In this document: one piece after another, positions 1 through 8,984 of the stretch
How positions within the stretch are numbered: position 1 is the first letter of the stretch
How the letters are laid out: each line of letters begins with the position of its first letter
NCBI GenBank assembly: GCA_023460395.1
Contig: JAEWQB010000026.1
Coordinates: 1 to 53,467, forward strand
Length of the DNA: 53,467 nucleotides
DNA from: Pseudomonadota bacterium
GTDB lineage: Bacteria; Desulfobacterota; Desulfovibrionia; Desulfovibrionales; Desulfovibrionaceae
Direction of reading: 5' to 3'
Program-made: the position numbers and the translations under genes
The notes under the pieces: generated by a model
Told to the model about the DNA's origin: nothing
What the model saw: only the letters and a program-made list of their open reading frames with translations
Databases searched by the model: none

Positions 1-18
1 CTCCTTGATAGCCTTCAT
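1..18 (-). CDS. 5' end of an unidentified gene, cut by the window edge
   Basis: A possible start codon (ATG on the minus strand at 18-16) is preceded by AAGGAAGGG about six bases upstream, a good ribosome-binding site. Only six codons (M-K-A-I-K-E) lie in the window, so the product cannot be named. The upstream 130 bases hold no other gene and would carry its promoter. Confidence 0.3.
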
Positions 19-150
19 TCGTAGCCCTTCCTTGTTGGTTTGGCGGTTGTTTGACCATGACCAAAACTAACCGACTTGGCGGGCTACTTCCATTTTTAGA
101 ATGTGCGAAAAATACCGTACGTTATCTCGCCATTCTTCATTCAAGAAGAC

Positions 151-184
151 AAAAAAGGGCATCCACCTACGGCGGATGCCCTTT
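151..184 (-). terminator. Terminator of the metNIQ operon
   Basis: An inverted repeat, AAAGGGCATCC (154-164) and GGATGCCCTTT (174-184), lies just past the metQ stop. On the minus strand it ends in a run of T, the form of a rho-independent terminator. Confidence 0.85.
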
Positions 185-205
185 CCATAACCGGGAAAGA
201 CTCGC

Positions 206-982
206 TTAGAACGCGGGGACAATGCCCTTTGGCACGAGTTGTTCTTCAATGAACTTCTTTACCTCAGGAGACTGCACAGCCTTCAGCAATGCCTTGGCTT
301 CGGGAGAGTTGGCATCGGCTCCGCGTACCACCAAAATGTTGGCGTAAGGAGACTCGCTACCTTCCATAGCCAACGCGTCACGCGAAGGGATCAGCCCGGC
401 TTCGCCCGCGAAGTTGGTGTTAATCACGGCGGCGGTCACGTCTTCCAGCGTGCGGGGAAGCTGTGCGGCGTCCAGCTCATGAAATTTCAAGGACAGGGGG
501 TTGGAGGTAATGTCCGCCACGGTCACCAATGCACCGGGAGCGATGGTGATAATGCCGTTGGCTTCCAACAAGCGCAGAGCGCGGGCTTCGTTGGTGGGGT
601 CATTGGGCACGGAGATGGCATCGCCCTTCTTCAACTCAGCAAGCTTGGTAATCTTTTTGGAGTAGATGCCCAGCGGTTCGATATGCACCTTGCCGATGGA
701 CACGAGGCCCAATTGCTTTTCAGAATTCATATTTTCCAGATATGGCTCATGCTGGAAAAAATTGGCGAACAGCTGACCACCAGCCAACGCCATATTCGGC
801 TGGACGTAGTCAGTAAATTCTTTGATGACCAAATTGTAGCCTTCGGCTGCCAGCACAGGCTTTGCAACCTCCATGATATCTTTATGCGGGAAAGGTGTAA
901 CCCCCACAACAATATCTTCTGCGGCAAAAGACGGCAAAGCCAATGCCAAAACCATCGCCAAAGACAGCAACAAACGTTTCAT
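206..982 (-). CDS. metQ: MetQ, methionine-binding protein of the ABC importer
   Basis: Periplasmic substrate-binding protein (NLPA/MetQ family) that captures methionine for MetNI. About 258 residues, usual for the family. The N-terminus is a classic signal peptide (MKRLLLSLAMVLALALPSFA) with no lipobox cysteine, so it looks freely secreted, not lipid-anchored as in many MetQ proteins. Family features include the early GVTPFPH segment and NDPTNEARAL in the middle. The ATG at 982 is chosen because GAGGAG lies about six bases upstream; a start five codons earlier lacks this. It is last in metN-metI-metQ, 57 bases after metI, and a terminator follows. Confidence 0.93.
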   Translation of the reverse strand: MKRLLLSLAMVLALALPSFAAEDIVVGVTPFPHKDIMEVAKPVLAAEGYNLVIKEFTDYVQPNMALAGGQLFANFFQHEPYLENMNSEKQLGLVSIGKVHIEPLGIYSKKITKLAELKKGDAISVPNDPTNEARALRLLEANGIITIAPGALVTVADITSNPLSLKFHELDAAQLPRTLEDVTAAVINTNFAGEAGLIPSRDALAMEGSESPYANILVVRGADANSPEAKALLKAVQSPEVKKFIEEQLVPKGIVPAF

Positions 983-1039
983 GGTTGCTCCTCGCATATA
1001 AAGCGCAGTTTTCTTTTCACCCGCCGAAACAGCGGGAAC

Positions 1040-1747
1040 CTAACGCAACAGTTTGTACAACACATTACAAACACCCTGAATGAGCAGCACAAGCACACAC
1101 AGGATGATCACAGAATAAATCATTATGTCCAGTTGAAAGCGGTTATAACCGTACTTTACCGCCAAATCACCCAATCCACCGCCCCCCACGGTACCCGCCA
1201 TGGCTGAATAGCCGAGCAGCGTAATGGCTATAACCGCCACATTCAGCACAATGGAAGGTAACGCTTCTGGAAAAAGCACCCGGAAAATTATTTGGGTATT
1301 ACTGGCGCCAAAGGACCGTGCGGCTTCTATGACTCCGCGGTCCACTTCCAGAAAGCAGGTTTCAATTAACCGGGCCACAAAGGGAGCTGCCGCGACGGTA
1401 AGCGGCACAATGGCCGCAGCACTACCAATGGAAGTGCCCACTACCATACGCGTAAACGGAATAATGGCGATGAGCAAAATAATGAACGGAAAGGAACGAA
1501 GCAGGTTCACCACGAAGTCCACGCCCTGATACACCGCCCGGCAGGGGCGTAGCCCGATGGGGTTCGTCACGATCATCAAAATAGCCAGCGCAAACCCTAT
1601 AATCAAGGAAAAGAACGTGGAGAGAAACACCATGTGCAGCGTTTCCCATGTGGCAACTAAAATCTCCGGCATTTTGTCCTGAAGACGTTGCCAAAGCGGT
1701 TCCAGCGTAAGCATCCACGAGGCTACGCTGCTTTCCGTGCCGTTCAT
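1040..1747 (-). CDS. metI: MetI, permease of the methionine ABC importer
   Basis: Inner-membrane permease of about 235 residues with five or six hydrophobic segments. The EAA loop that docks the ATPase is visible as EAARSFGASNTQIIF. It forms the channel of the MetNIQ importer. Its ATG shares one base with the metN stop (TAATG), implying translational coupling, and GGAGAGGTGG stands upstream. A start ten codons earlier would overlap metN more and is less likely. Confidence 0.93.
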   Translation of the reverse strand: MNGTESSVASWMLTLEPLWQRLQDKMPEILVATWETLHMVFLSTFFSLIIGFALAILMIVTNPIGLRPCRAVYQGVDFVVNLLRSFPFIILLIAIIPFTRMVVGTSIGSAAAIVPLTVAAAPFVARLIETCFLEVDRGVIEAARSFGASNTQIIFRVLFPEALPSIVLNVAVIAITLLGYSAMAGTVGGGGLGDLAVKYGYNRFQLDIMIYSVIILCVLVLLIQGVCNVLYKLLR

Positions 1748-2727
1748 TACGCCACCTCTCCACCGTTTTGCGGGCATTCCAGCACTTCCCAGAACACCTG
1801 CTGACTCTTCAGGTACCGTAGCACAGTATCCATATCCTTATCCGCGACATTGATAATAAGAAAGCCAAACACGTCGTCCAGATACCGCTCCAGTTTGCCG
1901 CCCACGATGGAAAAGTCCAGTCCCAGTTCCCGTGCCATACGGGTGATAATGCTCTGCTGGGAAATCTCTCGCGGAAACGCCAAACGAATATTAGTGCCAC
2001 CGGGAATAAAGGTGAATTCGTTTTCCACAAGGGCCTGCATGCTGGGAGTGGGCGAAAGGAATAAGTCTTCTGTTTTTCCCATCGCCACGGTTTTTCCCGC
2101 ATCCAGAAGCAGCAAACTGTGGCAAAGCCGCTTCACCACTTCCATTTGATGGGTGACCATTATGATGGTCAAATTCAGACGGGCGTTAATGTCTTCTAGT
2201 AAATCCAGAATGGACGATGTGGTTTTGGGGTCCAGCGCGGAGGTTGCTTCATCACACAACAGCACTTTGGGGTTCAGGGCAAGCGCACGGGCGATGCCCA
2301 CCCGCTGCTTCTGCCCGCCGCTGAGGCTTTGCACCCGCTGCCACGCCTTATCGCTTAGGCCCACAAGCTCAAGCAATTCCATTACCCGCTCCCGCCGCTG
2401 CGCCTTGTGCCATAGCGAAAGCGGAAATGCCACGTTATCAAACACGTTCTTGCGGGCCATCAGGTTGAAATTCTGAAAAATCATACCCATTTTGCTTTGA
2501 AGCTCACGCAGCGGGGTTGCCCCCAGCGAAGCCACTTCCACCTCCATAACCTTGACGCTGCCGCCCTGATATGGCTCCAGTCCGTTAAGGCATCGCAGCA
2601 AGGTGGATTTTCCGGCACCAGAATGCCCGACAATGCCGAAAATCTCGCCTTCGCGCACGTGCATGCTGATGTCTTGCAGAACGACGTGACTTCCGTATTG
2701 TTTGCAGAGATCGGTAACTTGAATCAT
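1747..2727 (-). CDS. metN: MetN, ATPase of the methionine ABC importer
   Basis: ABC ATPase with Walker A GHSGAGKST, signature LSGGQKQRVGIARAL, Walker B VLLCDEATSALD, then a C-terminal NIL domain (roughly residues 250-320) that in MetN proteins binds methionine and inhibits transport. About 326 residues. The start MIQVTDL matches the family, but no Shine-Dalgarno sequence precedes it. An in-frame ATG 24 codons upstream (2799) adds a non-family extension. First gene of metNIQ. A small hairpin (2755-2772) and a possible longer stem lie in the leader, so the operon may be regulated at the RNA level. Confidence 0.92.
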   Translation of the reverse strand: MIQVTDLCKQYGSHVVLQDISMHVREGEIFGIVGHSGAGKSTLLRCLNGLEPYQGGSVKVMEVEVASLGATPLRELQSKMGMIFQNFNLMARKNVFDNVAFPLSLWHKAQRRERVMELLELVGLSDKAWQRVQSLSGGQKQRVGIARALALNPKVLLCDEATSALDPKTTSSILDLLEDINARLNLTIIMVTHQMEVVKRLCHSLLLLDAGKTVAMGKTEDLFLSPTPSMQALVENEFTFIPGGTNIRLAFPREISQQSIITRMARELGLDFSIVGGKLERYLDDVFGFLIINVADKDMDTVLRYLKSQQVFWEVLECPQNGGEVA

Positions 2728-2754
2728 GTAAGGAGTACCTAGGTCTGAGATGTA

Positions 2755-2879
2755 ATCGCAAGAGCATGCGATATTTACCCCTAAAAGTAAAGAATTCATA
2801 TCTTCGTACGGACATGAACGCCAAATTTTTCAAGGTGTTCCCGCAAGACACATTCCACGTCCGACAGATATCTCATCAA
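2755..2879 (-). promoter_or_regulatory. Leader region of metNIQ with inverted repeats
   Basis: Between the cheA terminator and metN there is a perfect six-base hairpin (ATCGCA 2755-2760, TGCGAT 2767-2772). A longer imperfect stem pairs ATATC/GATAT (2798-2802 with 2867-2871), GGAC/GTCC (2810-2813 with 2859-2862) and GAACG/CATTC (2816-2820 with 2851-2855). The single mismatch in the last helix becomes a G-U pair only in minus-strand RNA. A promoter like TTGGCG-N16-GATATG overlaps it. I do not recognise any SAM riboswitch consensus. Confidence 0.3.
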
Positions 2880-2914
2880 AAGACAAAGCGGGCACCGGAA
2901 GTTCCGGCACCCGC
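2880..2914 (-). terminator. Terminator of the chemotaxis operon
   Basis: A hairpin with arms GCGGGCACCGGAA and TTCCGGCACCCGC (a two-base internal mismatch) lies 23 bases after the cheA stop. It is followed on the minus strand by TTTGTCTTTT. It separates the che operon from metNIQ. Confidence 0.8.
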
Positions 2915-2936
2915 TACAAGATGTCAAAAAAACGCG

Positions 2937-5900
2937 CTAGACAGCCTTTGAGGTTGCCAGCATGTAGATTTCGTGCGGGTCCAAAATGAGAATAACCGAG
3001 CCGTCGCCCATGATGGTGGCTCCAGAAATCCCCTTCACATCTCCAAGGTATTCCCCAAGCGGCTTGATGACAATTTCCTGCCGCTCGTGCAGACGATCCA
3101 CCACTATTCCCAGACGGCGCTGGTTGTCGTGAATGACCACCACGGAAAGCACTTCCGGCTGTTCAGCGGGTTGCGGTAGTCCCAGCAATTCCGCCATGCT
3201 GACAATGCCCAGCACCTCACCCCGCAGCGTCACGGCCTTGCGACCGTTCACATTGGTAAGCCGCGCAGCCTCTATCTTGGTGGTTTCAGATACCGCGTCC
3301 AGAGGAATAGCATAATTTTCACCAGCCACATGCACCATCAGAGCGTCAATGATGGCCAACGTCAGCGGCAAGGTCAGCGTGAAGCGTGTTCCCTTCCCCA
3401 CCTCGGAAGTGATGGTGACACTGCCCTTCAAATTTTTAATATTGGTGCGCACCACGTCCATGCCCACGCCACGCCCGGAAATATCGGTAATAGTTTCGGC
3501 GGAGGAAAAACCGGGAGCGAAAATCAATTCCATCGCTTCGCGATCATCAAGGTTTTTAGCTTCTTCCGCAGTAATAATACCTTTGCGAATAGCCACTTCG
3601 CGCATTTTTTCCGGGTCAATTCCTTTTCCGTCGTCCTCAATTTCAATGGCGACAGAGTTGCCCCGGTGGTACGCACGCAACCACACCTTTCCCTTGGGTG
3701 GCTTGCCTGCGGCTATGCGCACGTCTTCGGCTTCCACTCCGTGGTCCATAGCGTTACGGATAAGGTGTACCAGCGGGTCGCCGATCACCTCTACCACGCT
3801 CTTATCCAGTTCAGTTTCCTCACCTTCCATAATCAGGTCCACTTCCTTTCCGCTCTTGCGGGAAAGGTCGCGCACCAAACGGGGAAACCGGGAAAACACG
3901 GAAGAAACGGGCACCATGCGCACCTTCATGATGGTGTCCTGCAAATCGTCGGAAATACGCGCCATGGCGTAGGTTGTCTCGGTCAGGGATTGCGCCACAT
4001 CCGTTACATCCACATCCTGCCCGCTTTCAAGGTGCCGTGCCAGCATGGTATACCGGTTACGGTTGATAATCAGCTCGCCAATAAGGTTCATCAGGTGATC
4101 GAGCTTTTCGTGGTCCACACGAATGGTGGATGAGGACTTACCCTTATGGTCCGCTCCAGATGCAGGCGCTGCCGCCTGTGCCGGGGCAGAAGGTGCGGCG
4201 GGCTTGTTCACCGCTGGCTGTCCCGAAGGGTTGGGACGGGCTGCCGGTTTGGCTGCTGCCTGCCCTGCGGGTTTTGCCACAGGCTTTGCCGCCGGGCGGG
4301 GAGCCTGAGCGGCTGCCGGCTTTACCACTGCGGAAGAGGCCGGTTCTCCCGCCTTTTGCGCAGATTTTGTAGCAGCCTGCGCAGCAGGTGCCGCGGCTGC
4401 CGCCTTTGCGGACGCCGCGCCGGATTTTTCCGCCTTGGCACCAGTGCCTTGCGGCGCAGCCGATTGCGGAGCGTCAGCCGTTTTCGGGCCAGATGAGGCG
4501 GATGAAGCTTTGGCCCCCAGAGCGGACTCCGGTGATCCCACTGCGGTGGTACCATCTTCCATCCGCGTTTTACTCACGCCCATCTTTTCCAGATCATCCC
4601 CCACCATATCAAACAAAATGTCCACTTCCTGCGCCAGAATGGGCAGCATGAGGCTGAAATCCAAATCACTATTCCGCGCGTTATCCACCAGACCGGCGGT
4701 GCGCTCCGCGTGCACCTTCACAGGCTCAAAGCCCATGTACCCGCACGAATTCTGCGTTGTGGTAAGGCTGCGGTACAGCGCGTCCACATAGTCGCGCTGT
4801 GACGCGTCTTTTTCCAGTTCACGCATGGCGAGCGTAATGGCGGCTTTCTGCTGGGCGACGGTGGTAACAAAAAGCTCCACGTCATCCACATCCAATCCCT
4901 CAGGCGGAGTGATACCCGTTGCATTAGACGCGCCGGACGCCGCTGCCGCCTTGGGCTGTTCCCCTAGGCCGGACGCTACGGAGGACTCTGGCTGTCCTGT
5001 GGCTGCCGCCTCCGCACGACCACGCACAGGGGCTTCAATCACGCCGTCATTCACGGCACGCTGCAACACAGCCACAGCGTCTTTAATATCCAACGGCGTG
5101 ACCATACCACTGGCGGGGTCAATATGCGTCACTAAATTATCAATAATATCAACAACAAACAGTAACAAATCAATAAGACCCTGCGAAATGGGGAGTTCGC
5201 CCTTCCGCGCTCTGTTCAGCAAAGTCTCCGCTTCGTGCGTGAGGCTATTTAATTCATTAAATCCAATAATTCCGCTATTGCCTTTGAGGTTATGGAAATA
5301 TCGGAACAGGTCGTTGACCAGTTCTCCCTGCTCGTTGGGGTTCTTTTCAAGCTCCAGCAGCCCGCTGCTTAAGCTTTCCGTCATTTCCCGCGCTTCTTCT
5401 ATAAAGTCACGCAAGTGCCCTTCCCCAAAGGCTGTCAGAGCGTAAGGAGTTCCTTCGGACAACGCGTCTTCCATATTTTCCAGCGATGTCACCTCGCCGT
5501 CGCCCGATCCGACGGCGGAAAGCGGATCAACCACGGGCATTACCGGAGCGGCTGGCGCGGCTGCCGGAGTGCTCGTAGTCCCCCCGCTGGCAAGCAACGC
5601 GTCCAGTGTTTCGGTAATAGGCTCAATAGCAACGTCACCTTCGGTACCCTGTGTTTCCAGATTATCAATCATCTGGCGCAGGGCGTCTGTGGCTGACAGG
5701 ATCACATCCATAATTTCCGCGTTGACGCTCATGTCGCCTTTACGCAACTCATCCATAATGTTCTCCGCCTTGTGCGCGAGAACATTAATCCGGTTCAGCC
5801 CCAGAAATCCCGATGCTCCCTTGAGAGAGTGCATGGGACGAAATATTTCATTCAGCAGCGCGATATTGTCGGGTTCCTTCTCCAGTTCCAGAAGGTTCGG

Positions 5901-5978
5901 CTCAATAGTTTCGAGGTGTTCTTTCGCCTCGACAATAAAATCGGAAAATATTTCGGGATCCATGAAATCTTGACTCAT
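2937..5978 (-). CDS. cheA: CheA, chemotaxis histidine kinase with multiple Hpt domains
   Basis: Kinase of the chemoreceptor array, which phosphorylates CheY and CheB. Its 1013 residues are much longer than the usual 650-750. Order: Hpt 1 with phospho-acceptor His50 (HSLKGASGFLG), Hpt 2 with His229 (HNLKGNSGIIG), a third Hpt-like repeat near 370-465 with Thr406 where the His should be, and an Ala/Pro/Lys linker (about 480-625). Then come the dimerisation helix (about 630), the ATPase (VHLIRNAMDHGVE, DDGKGID, SGRGVGMDV) and a C-terminal CheW-like domain. AAGGTG precedes the ATG. It is the last gene of the operon, 139 bases after cheY. Confidence 0.95.
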   Translation of the reverse strand: MSQDFMDPEIFSDFIVEAKEHLETIEPNLLELEKEPDNIALLNEIFRPMHSLKGASGFLGLNRINVLAHKAENIMDELRKGDMSVNAEIMDVILSATDALRQMIDNLETQGTEGDVAIEPITETLDALLASGGTTSTPAAAPAAPVMPVVDPLSAVGSGDGEVTSLENMEDALSEGTPYALTAFGEGHLRDFIEEAREMTESLSSGLLELEKNPNEQGELVNDLFRYFHNLKGNSGIIGFNELNSLTHEAETLLNRARKGELPISQGLIDLLLFVVDIIDNLVTHIDPASGMVTPLDIKDAVAVLQRAVNDGVIEAPVRGRAEAAATGQPESSVASGLGEQPKAAAASGASNATGITPPEGLDVDDVELFVTTVAQQKAAITLAMRELEKDASQRDYVDALYRSLTTTQNSCGYMGFEPVKVHAERTAGLVDNARNSDLDFSLMLPILAQEVDILFDMVGDDLEKMGVSKTRMEDGTTAVGSPESALGAKASSASSGPKTADAPQSAAPQGTGAKAEKSGAASAKAAAAAPAAQAATKSAQKAGEPASSAVVKPAAAQAPRPAAKPVAKPAGQAAAKPAARPNPSGQPAVNKPAAPSAPAQAAAPASGADHKGKSSSTIRVDHEKLDHLMNLIGELIINRNRYTMLARHLESGQDVDVTDVAQSLTETTYAMARISDDLQDTIMKVRMVPVSSVFSRFPRLVRDLSRKSGKEVDLIMEGEETELDKSVVEVIGDPLVHLIRNAMDHGVEAEDVRIAAGKPPKGKVWLRAYHRGNSVAIEIEDDGKGIDPEKMREVAIRKGIITAEEAKNLDDREAMELIFAPGFSSAETITDISGRGVGMDVVRTNIKNLKGSVTITSEVGKGTRFTLTLPLTLAIIDALMVHVAGENYAIPLDAVSETTKIEAARLTNVNGRKAVTLRGEVLGIVSMAELLGLPQPAEQPEVLSVVVIHDNQRRLGIVVDRLHERQEIVIKPLGEYLGDVKGISGATIMGDGSVILILDPHEIYMLATSKAV

Positions 5979-6117
5979 ATCGCACCTTCGGAGAGGCAGG
6001 ACTCTCTTCCCATTCGAACGTTGATACAGCGAGCGGCAGGTATGCGGAACCGCAAGTCCGCGCCTGTCAGTGAATTCAATGTGCCTTCATGGTATATCGG
6101 CATATTATCAAAAATAC

Positions 6118-6486
6118 TTACCCCAGCAGCATTCGTATATTCTTCACCATCTTTTCTGGTTGCGCAGGCTTAACCATATACAGGTTGGCCCCCAGACTCA
6201 TTCCCATCTGAATATCCTTTTCCTGGCCTTCCGTGGAAAGCATGACGATGGGAAGATCTCTGTACATTTCCTGCTCACGCACGCTTTTGATGAATGTAAA
6301 GCCATCCATGCGCGGCATGTTCACATCGGAAATGATAAGGTCTATACGCTCAGAGGAATAGAGCTTTTCCAAACCATCCAGCCCATCTTCCGCTGTTGTC
6401 ACGCGAAACCCTTCGTTCTTCATAATGAAGGCCACAAGGTTGCGGACAGTTTTTGAATCATCAACAATCAGGATGTGCTTGCTCAT
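6118..6486 (-). CDS. cheY: CheY-type single-domain response regulator
   Basis: A receiver domain and nothing else, 122 residues. Acidic pocket Asp9/Asp10, phospho-acceptor Asp54 (SDVNMPRMDG), Ser84/Thr85 and Lys106 (VKPAQPEK) are all present, so it should be active. It probably carries the CheA signal to the flagellar motor, though a different output is possible. TAGGAGG lies five bases before the ATG. It sits 9 bases after cheW and before cheA. Confidence 0.93.
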   Translation of the reverse strand: MSKHILIVDDSKTVRNLVAFIMKNEGFRVTTAEDGLDGLEKLYSSERIDLIISDVNMPRMDGFTFIKSVREQEMYRDLPIVMLSTEGQEKDIQMGMSLGANLYMVKPAQPEKMVKNIRMLLG

Positions 6487-6495
6487 TCCGGCCTC

Positions 6496-7293
6496 CTAAA
6501 CCTGAAGAACGCTGTCCACTATATGATCAACTGAAACAATACTAATCAACTTCTCTCCAGACTTCATAAGCCCGGACACAAATTCCACACTACATCCCAG
6601 ATTGGATTCCAACGCCCAATCAATGGAGCTTTGCGGCACGCGGTACATGGTGTGTACCGATTCGATCATCATCCCCAACTGCAAGCCATGGCGGCGGCAG
6701 ACAATAATAAATTTATCCTCAGCATCGCCATGCTGCTCTATACCCAGCAACTCCCGCAGGCGGACGAGGGGGGTTACCCTGCCCCGTAAATTGATAATTC
6801 CCGCGATGAAAGAAGGCGCAGCGGGCAACCGGGTCGGTTGCTGAAACCGAATAACTTCCTGCACGGTCATAATGGGCAAACAAAATTCCTGTTCTCCCAT
6901 AAAGAAACTAACCATCTGTAATTCTGGGGCAAGCCGCAATTGGTCCGCAAGGTCCGGTTCCCGCTCAATGGCAGGATGTGAACCGGACACAGGCTGCCCC
7001 GCATCCGCCGGAATATCGGCAGCACCCGTCGCAGGGGCGCTTTGTTCTGCCTGTGTTCCCGATTCTTCCCTCGGTGGTACCGGCATTGCAATATCTGGTT
7101 CCGGTTCTGAACGGGAAAGCGCTTCCGCCTGCGCCGGAGCTTCAAGACCCAATTTTTTTAGAGCAGCCGTCTGGTCCAACCCCAGATACTTCTGCATGAA
7201 GGCCAGTTCAGCCGGAGTGAAGTGGCCTTTCTCCGCGTCCGGGCCAACCGTAAATTCCTGATCTTTAAAATATTCTTCTGGAGTCTTCATCAT
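6496..7293 (-). CDS. cheW: CheW-like coupling protein with an N-terminal extension
   Basis: About 265 residues. The C-terminal 150 are a CheW domain (EFCLPIMTVQEVIR, INLRGRVTPLVRLRELLG) that links receptors to CheA. The N-terminal 115 residues are a variable, proline- and glutamate-rich extension not found in minimal CheW. Such extensions occur in CheW proteins encoded beside ParA-like ATPases and may contact the ParA protein; that is inference. The start overlaps the parA stop in ATGATGA, so either ATG (7293 or 7290) is possible. AAGGAGG lies 13 bases upstream, rather far. Confidence 0.88.
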   Translation of the reverse strand: MMKTPEEYFKDQEFTVGPDAEKGHFTPAELAFMQKYLGLDQTAALKKLGLEAPAQAEALSRSEPEPDIAMPVPPREESGTQAEQSAPATGAADIPADAGQPVSGSHPAIEREPDLADQLRLAPELQMVSFFMGEQEFCLPIMTVQEVIRFQQPTRLPAAPSFIAGIINLRGRVTPLVRLRELLGIEQHGDAEDKFIIVCRRHGLQLGMMIESVHTMYRVPQSSIDWALESNLGCSVEFVSGLMKSGEKLISIVSVDHIVDSVLQV

Positions 7294-8066
7294 AGCAGCG
7301 CCACAACCTCCTTTGCGAGGCCCGCGTATCCCTTTGCCCCACGGCATTCCGCGTCTACGTCATATACTACCTTGCCCAAGGCGCTGGCATCACGAAACCG
7401 GGTATCCACCCCGATCACGGTGGCAAACATATTTTCTCCCATTTTGCCTTCCAGCAAGGCGAGCACCCGGCGGCAGGCACCTGCGCGTTTATCGTACATG
7501 GTGGGCAACGCGCGGTATCGCACGGGAACGGGCAGCACCTTATTCAGTAACCTGATGCTATCAAACAACAACTTCAGCCCGTGCAGTGCCAAAAAATCCG
7601 TCTGGATGGGAATAATCAACAGGTCGCACGCGACAAGCGCGTTTACCTGAAGCAATCCCAAATGTGGCGGACAATCTAAAATAATATAGTCATACTCCTG
7701 CCGCACGAGGGAAAGCGCCGAGTTAAGAATGCCGCCTTTCCCCGCTCTATCGCGCAGATCGCCCTCCAGTTCGGAAAGCCGGATGGACGCGGGGGCCATA
7801 TCAAACGTCTGTCCTTCCTGCCGGAAACGGATATTTTGCCAAACGGCAGGCCAGTCCTCTTCCGGACTAACAAACAAATCGTGTACGGTGTGCTCAATGT
7901 TGTCTGGATAAAACCGCAAATGGACTGAGGCACAGGCGTGCGGGTCGAGATCCATCACCAGAACCCGCTTATCCATCCGGGACAGCGCAGCCGCCAGCGT
8001 CAGCGCCGTAGTGGTCTTTCCCACTCCCCCTTTTTGGTTGGCTACCGCCAGCACAGCCCCGCTCAT
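7290..8066 (-). CDS. ParA/Soj-like ATPase of the chemotaxis operon
   Basis: Deviant Walker A ATPase, 258 residues, with KGGVGKTTT, DLDPHA and DCPPHLG. ParA-family proteins encoded inside che operons (ParC/PpfA type) place chemoreceptor arrays at the pole or distribute them at division. No parB gene is nearby, which supports this role over chromosome partition. GGAGAAG precedes the ATG. The gene lies between cheR and cheW and overlaps cheW by four bases. Confidence 0.88.
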   Translation of the reverse strand: MSGAVLAVANQKGGVGKTTTALTLAAALSRMDKRVLVMDLDPHACASVHLRFYPDNIEHTVHDLFVSPEEDWPAVWQNIRFRQEGQTFDMAPASIRLSELEGDLRDRAGKGGILNSALSLVRQEYDYIILDCPPHLGLLQVNALVACDLLIIPIQTDFLALHGLKLLFDSIRLLNKVLPVPVRYRALPTMYDKRAGACRRVLALLEGKMGENMFATVIGVDTRFRDASALGKVVYDVDAECRGAKGYAGLAKEVVALL

Positions 8067-8105
8067 AGGACTTCTCCGTAATGCGAATGCCCCACAACGT
8101 TCCCC

Positions 8106-8984
8106 TTATTCCAGTTTCCGGTAGACAATGGCTCCCTTGTGATGCTCCGGCTTAAATGCGCGCGTAATGTTATGCAGCGATTCGGAATGCCCGATAAGCA
8201 GAGAACCTCCGGGGAGCAAGTTGTCGTAAAACGATCCGATAACCTGCTTTTTCATTTCGTCATTGAAGTAGATGATCACGTTGCGACAGAATACGATGTG
8301 CGAGCGTTCCACCCGCTTGAGTTGCATACGGTCGCTTAAGTTTATCTGTCCAAAGGTGACCAGACGCTTCACTTCCGGGTTAACCTTGTACTGTGCGTCA
8401 TGCTGAGTAAAGTGACGGGCCACAATTTCTTTTGGGGTGGTGCGCAAAGCATACTCCGAATAAATTCCCCTGCGCGCGGCAGCGAGAACGGCTTCGGAAA
8501 GATCGTTCGCCACAATTTTGATATCCCACGATGCCATCTCAGACTTAAGGACATCGGAGAGAATCATGGCAATGGTGTATGGCTCTTCCCCGGTGGAACA
8601 CCCCGCAGACCAAATACGCAGACGCTTCTGCCTGCTGCTGCGCAACGTATCAAGCAGCGGAGGCAACACGTTTTCCTCAAATACCTTAAGTTGCGGCGGG
8701 TTCCGATAGAAACTCGTCTCATTGGTGGTTACCACCTCAAAAAGACGGTTCAGTTCCAAACGCCGGTTGGCGTCATAGCGCAGGAAATAGTAATACTCGC
8801 CAAAAGTCTTTAAATTTAAATCCTTAAGCCTGTTGGCGAGTCTGTTCTCTATAAGATATTTTCGATTGTCCGCGATGTAGATACCACACTGCTCGTAGAT
8901 AAAATCGCGCAGTTGGCGAAACTCTTCATCGGTAACCTTGTGATCTTTGTTCAGCGTAACCGTTTTCGAAAACAGGGAGGACAT
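8106..8984 (-). CDS. cheR: CheR, chemoreceptor glutamate methyltransferase
   Basis: Transfers methyl groups from S-adenosylmethionine to receptor glutamates during adaptation. 292 residues: an N-terminal helical domain, then the methyltransferase fold with the AdoMet site WSAGCSTGEEPYTIAM, plus NETSFYRN and FCRNVIIYF, all typical of CheR. The ATG directly abuts the stop of the HEAT-repeat gene (TAGATG) and GGAGG lies eight bases upstream, so the two are probably translated together. Confidence 0.95.
   Translation of the reverse strand: MSSLFSKTVTLNKDHKVTDEEFRQLRDFIYEQCGIYIADNRKYLIENRLANRLKDLNLKTFGEYYYFLRYDANRRLELNRLFEVVTTNETSFYRNPPQLKVFEENVLPPLLDTLRSSRQKRLRIWSAGCSTGEEPYTIAMILSDVLKSEMASWDIKIVANDLSEAVLAAARRGIYSEYALRTTPKEIVARHFTQHDAQYKVNPEVKRLVTFGQINLSDRMQLKRVERSHIVFCRNVIIYFNDEMKKQVIGSFYDNLLPGGSLLIGHSESLHNITRAFKPEHHKGAIVYRKLE

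Noticed and set aside
239..1207. A 322-codon open frame on the plus strand
   Set aside because: It lies antisense to metQ and metI, which have clear family motifs, and its product is rich in His/Gln and arbitrary.
2728..2879. A known SAM riboswitch before metN
   Set aside because: The conserved cores of the common SAM and SAH riboswitch classes were not found by eye.
4123..4791. Several open frames on both strands across the cheA linker
   Set aside because: The linker is Ala/Pro-rich and GC-rich, which keeps all frames open; none has a ribosome-binding site or family pattern.
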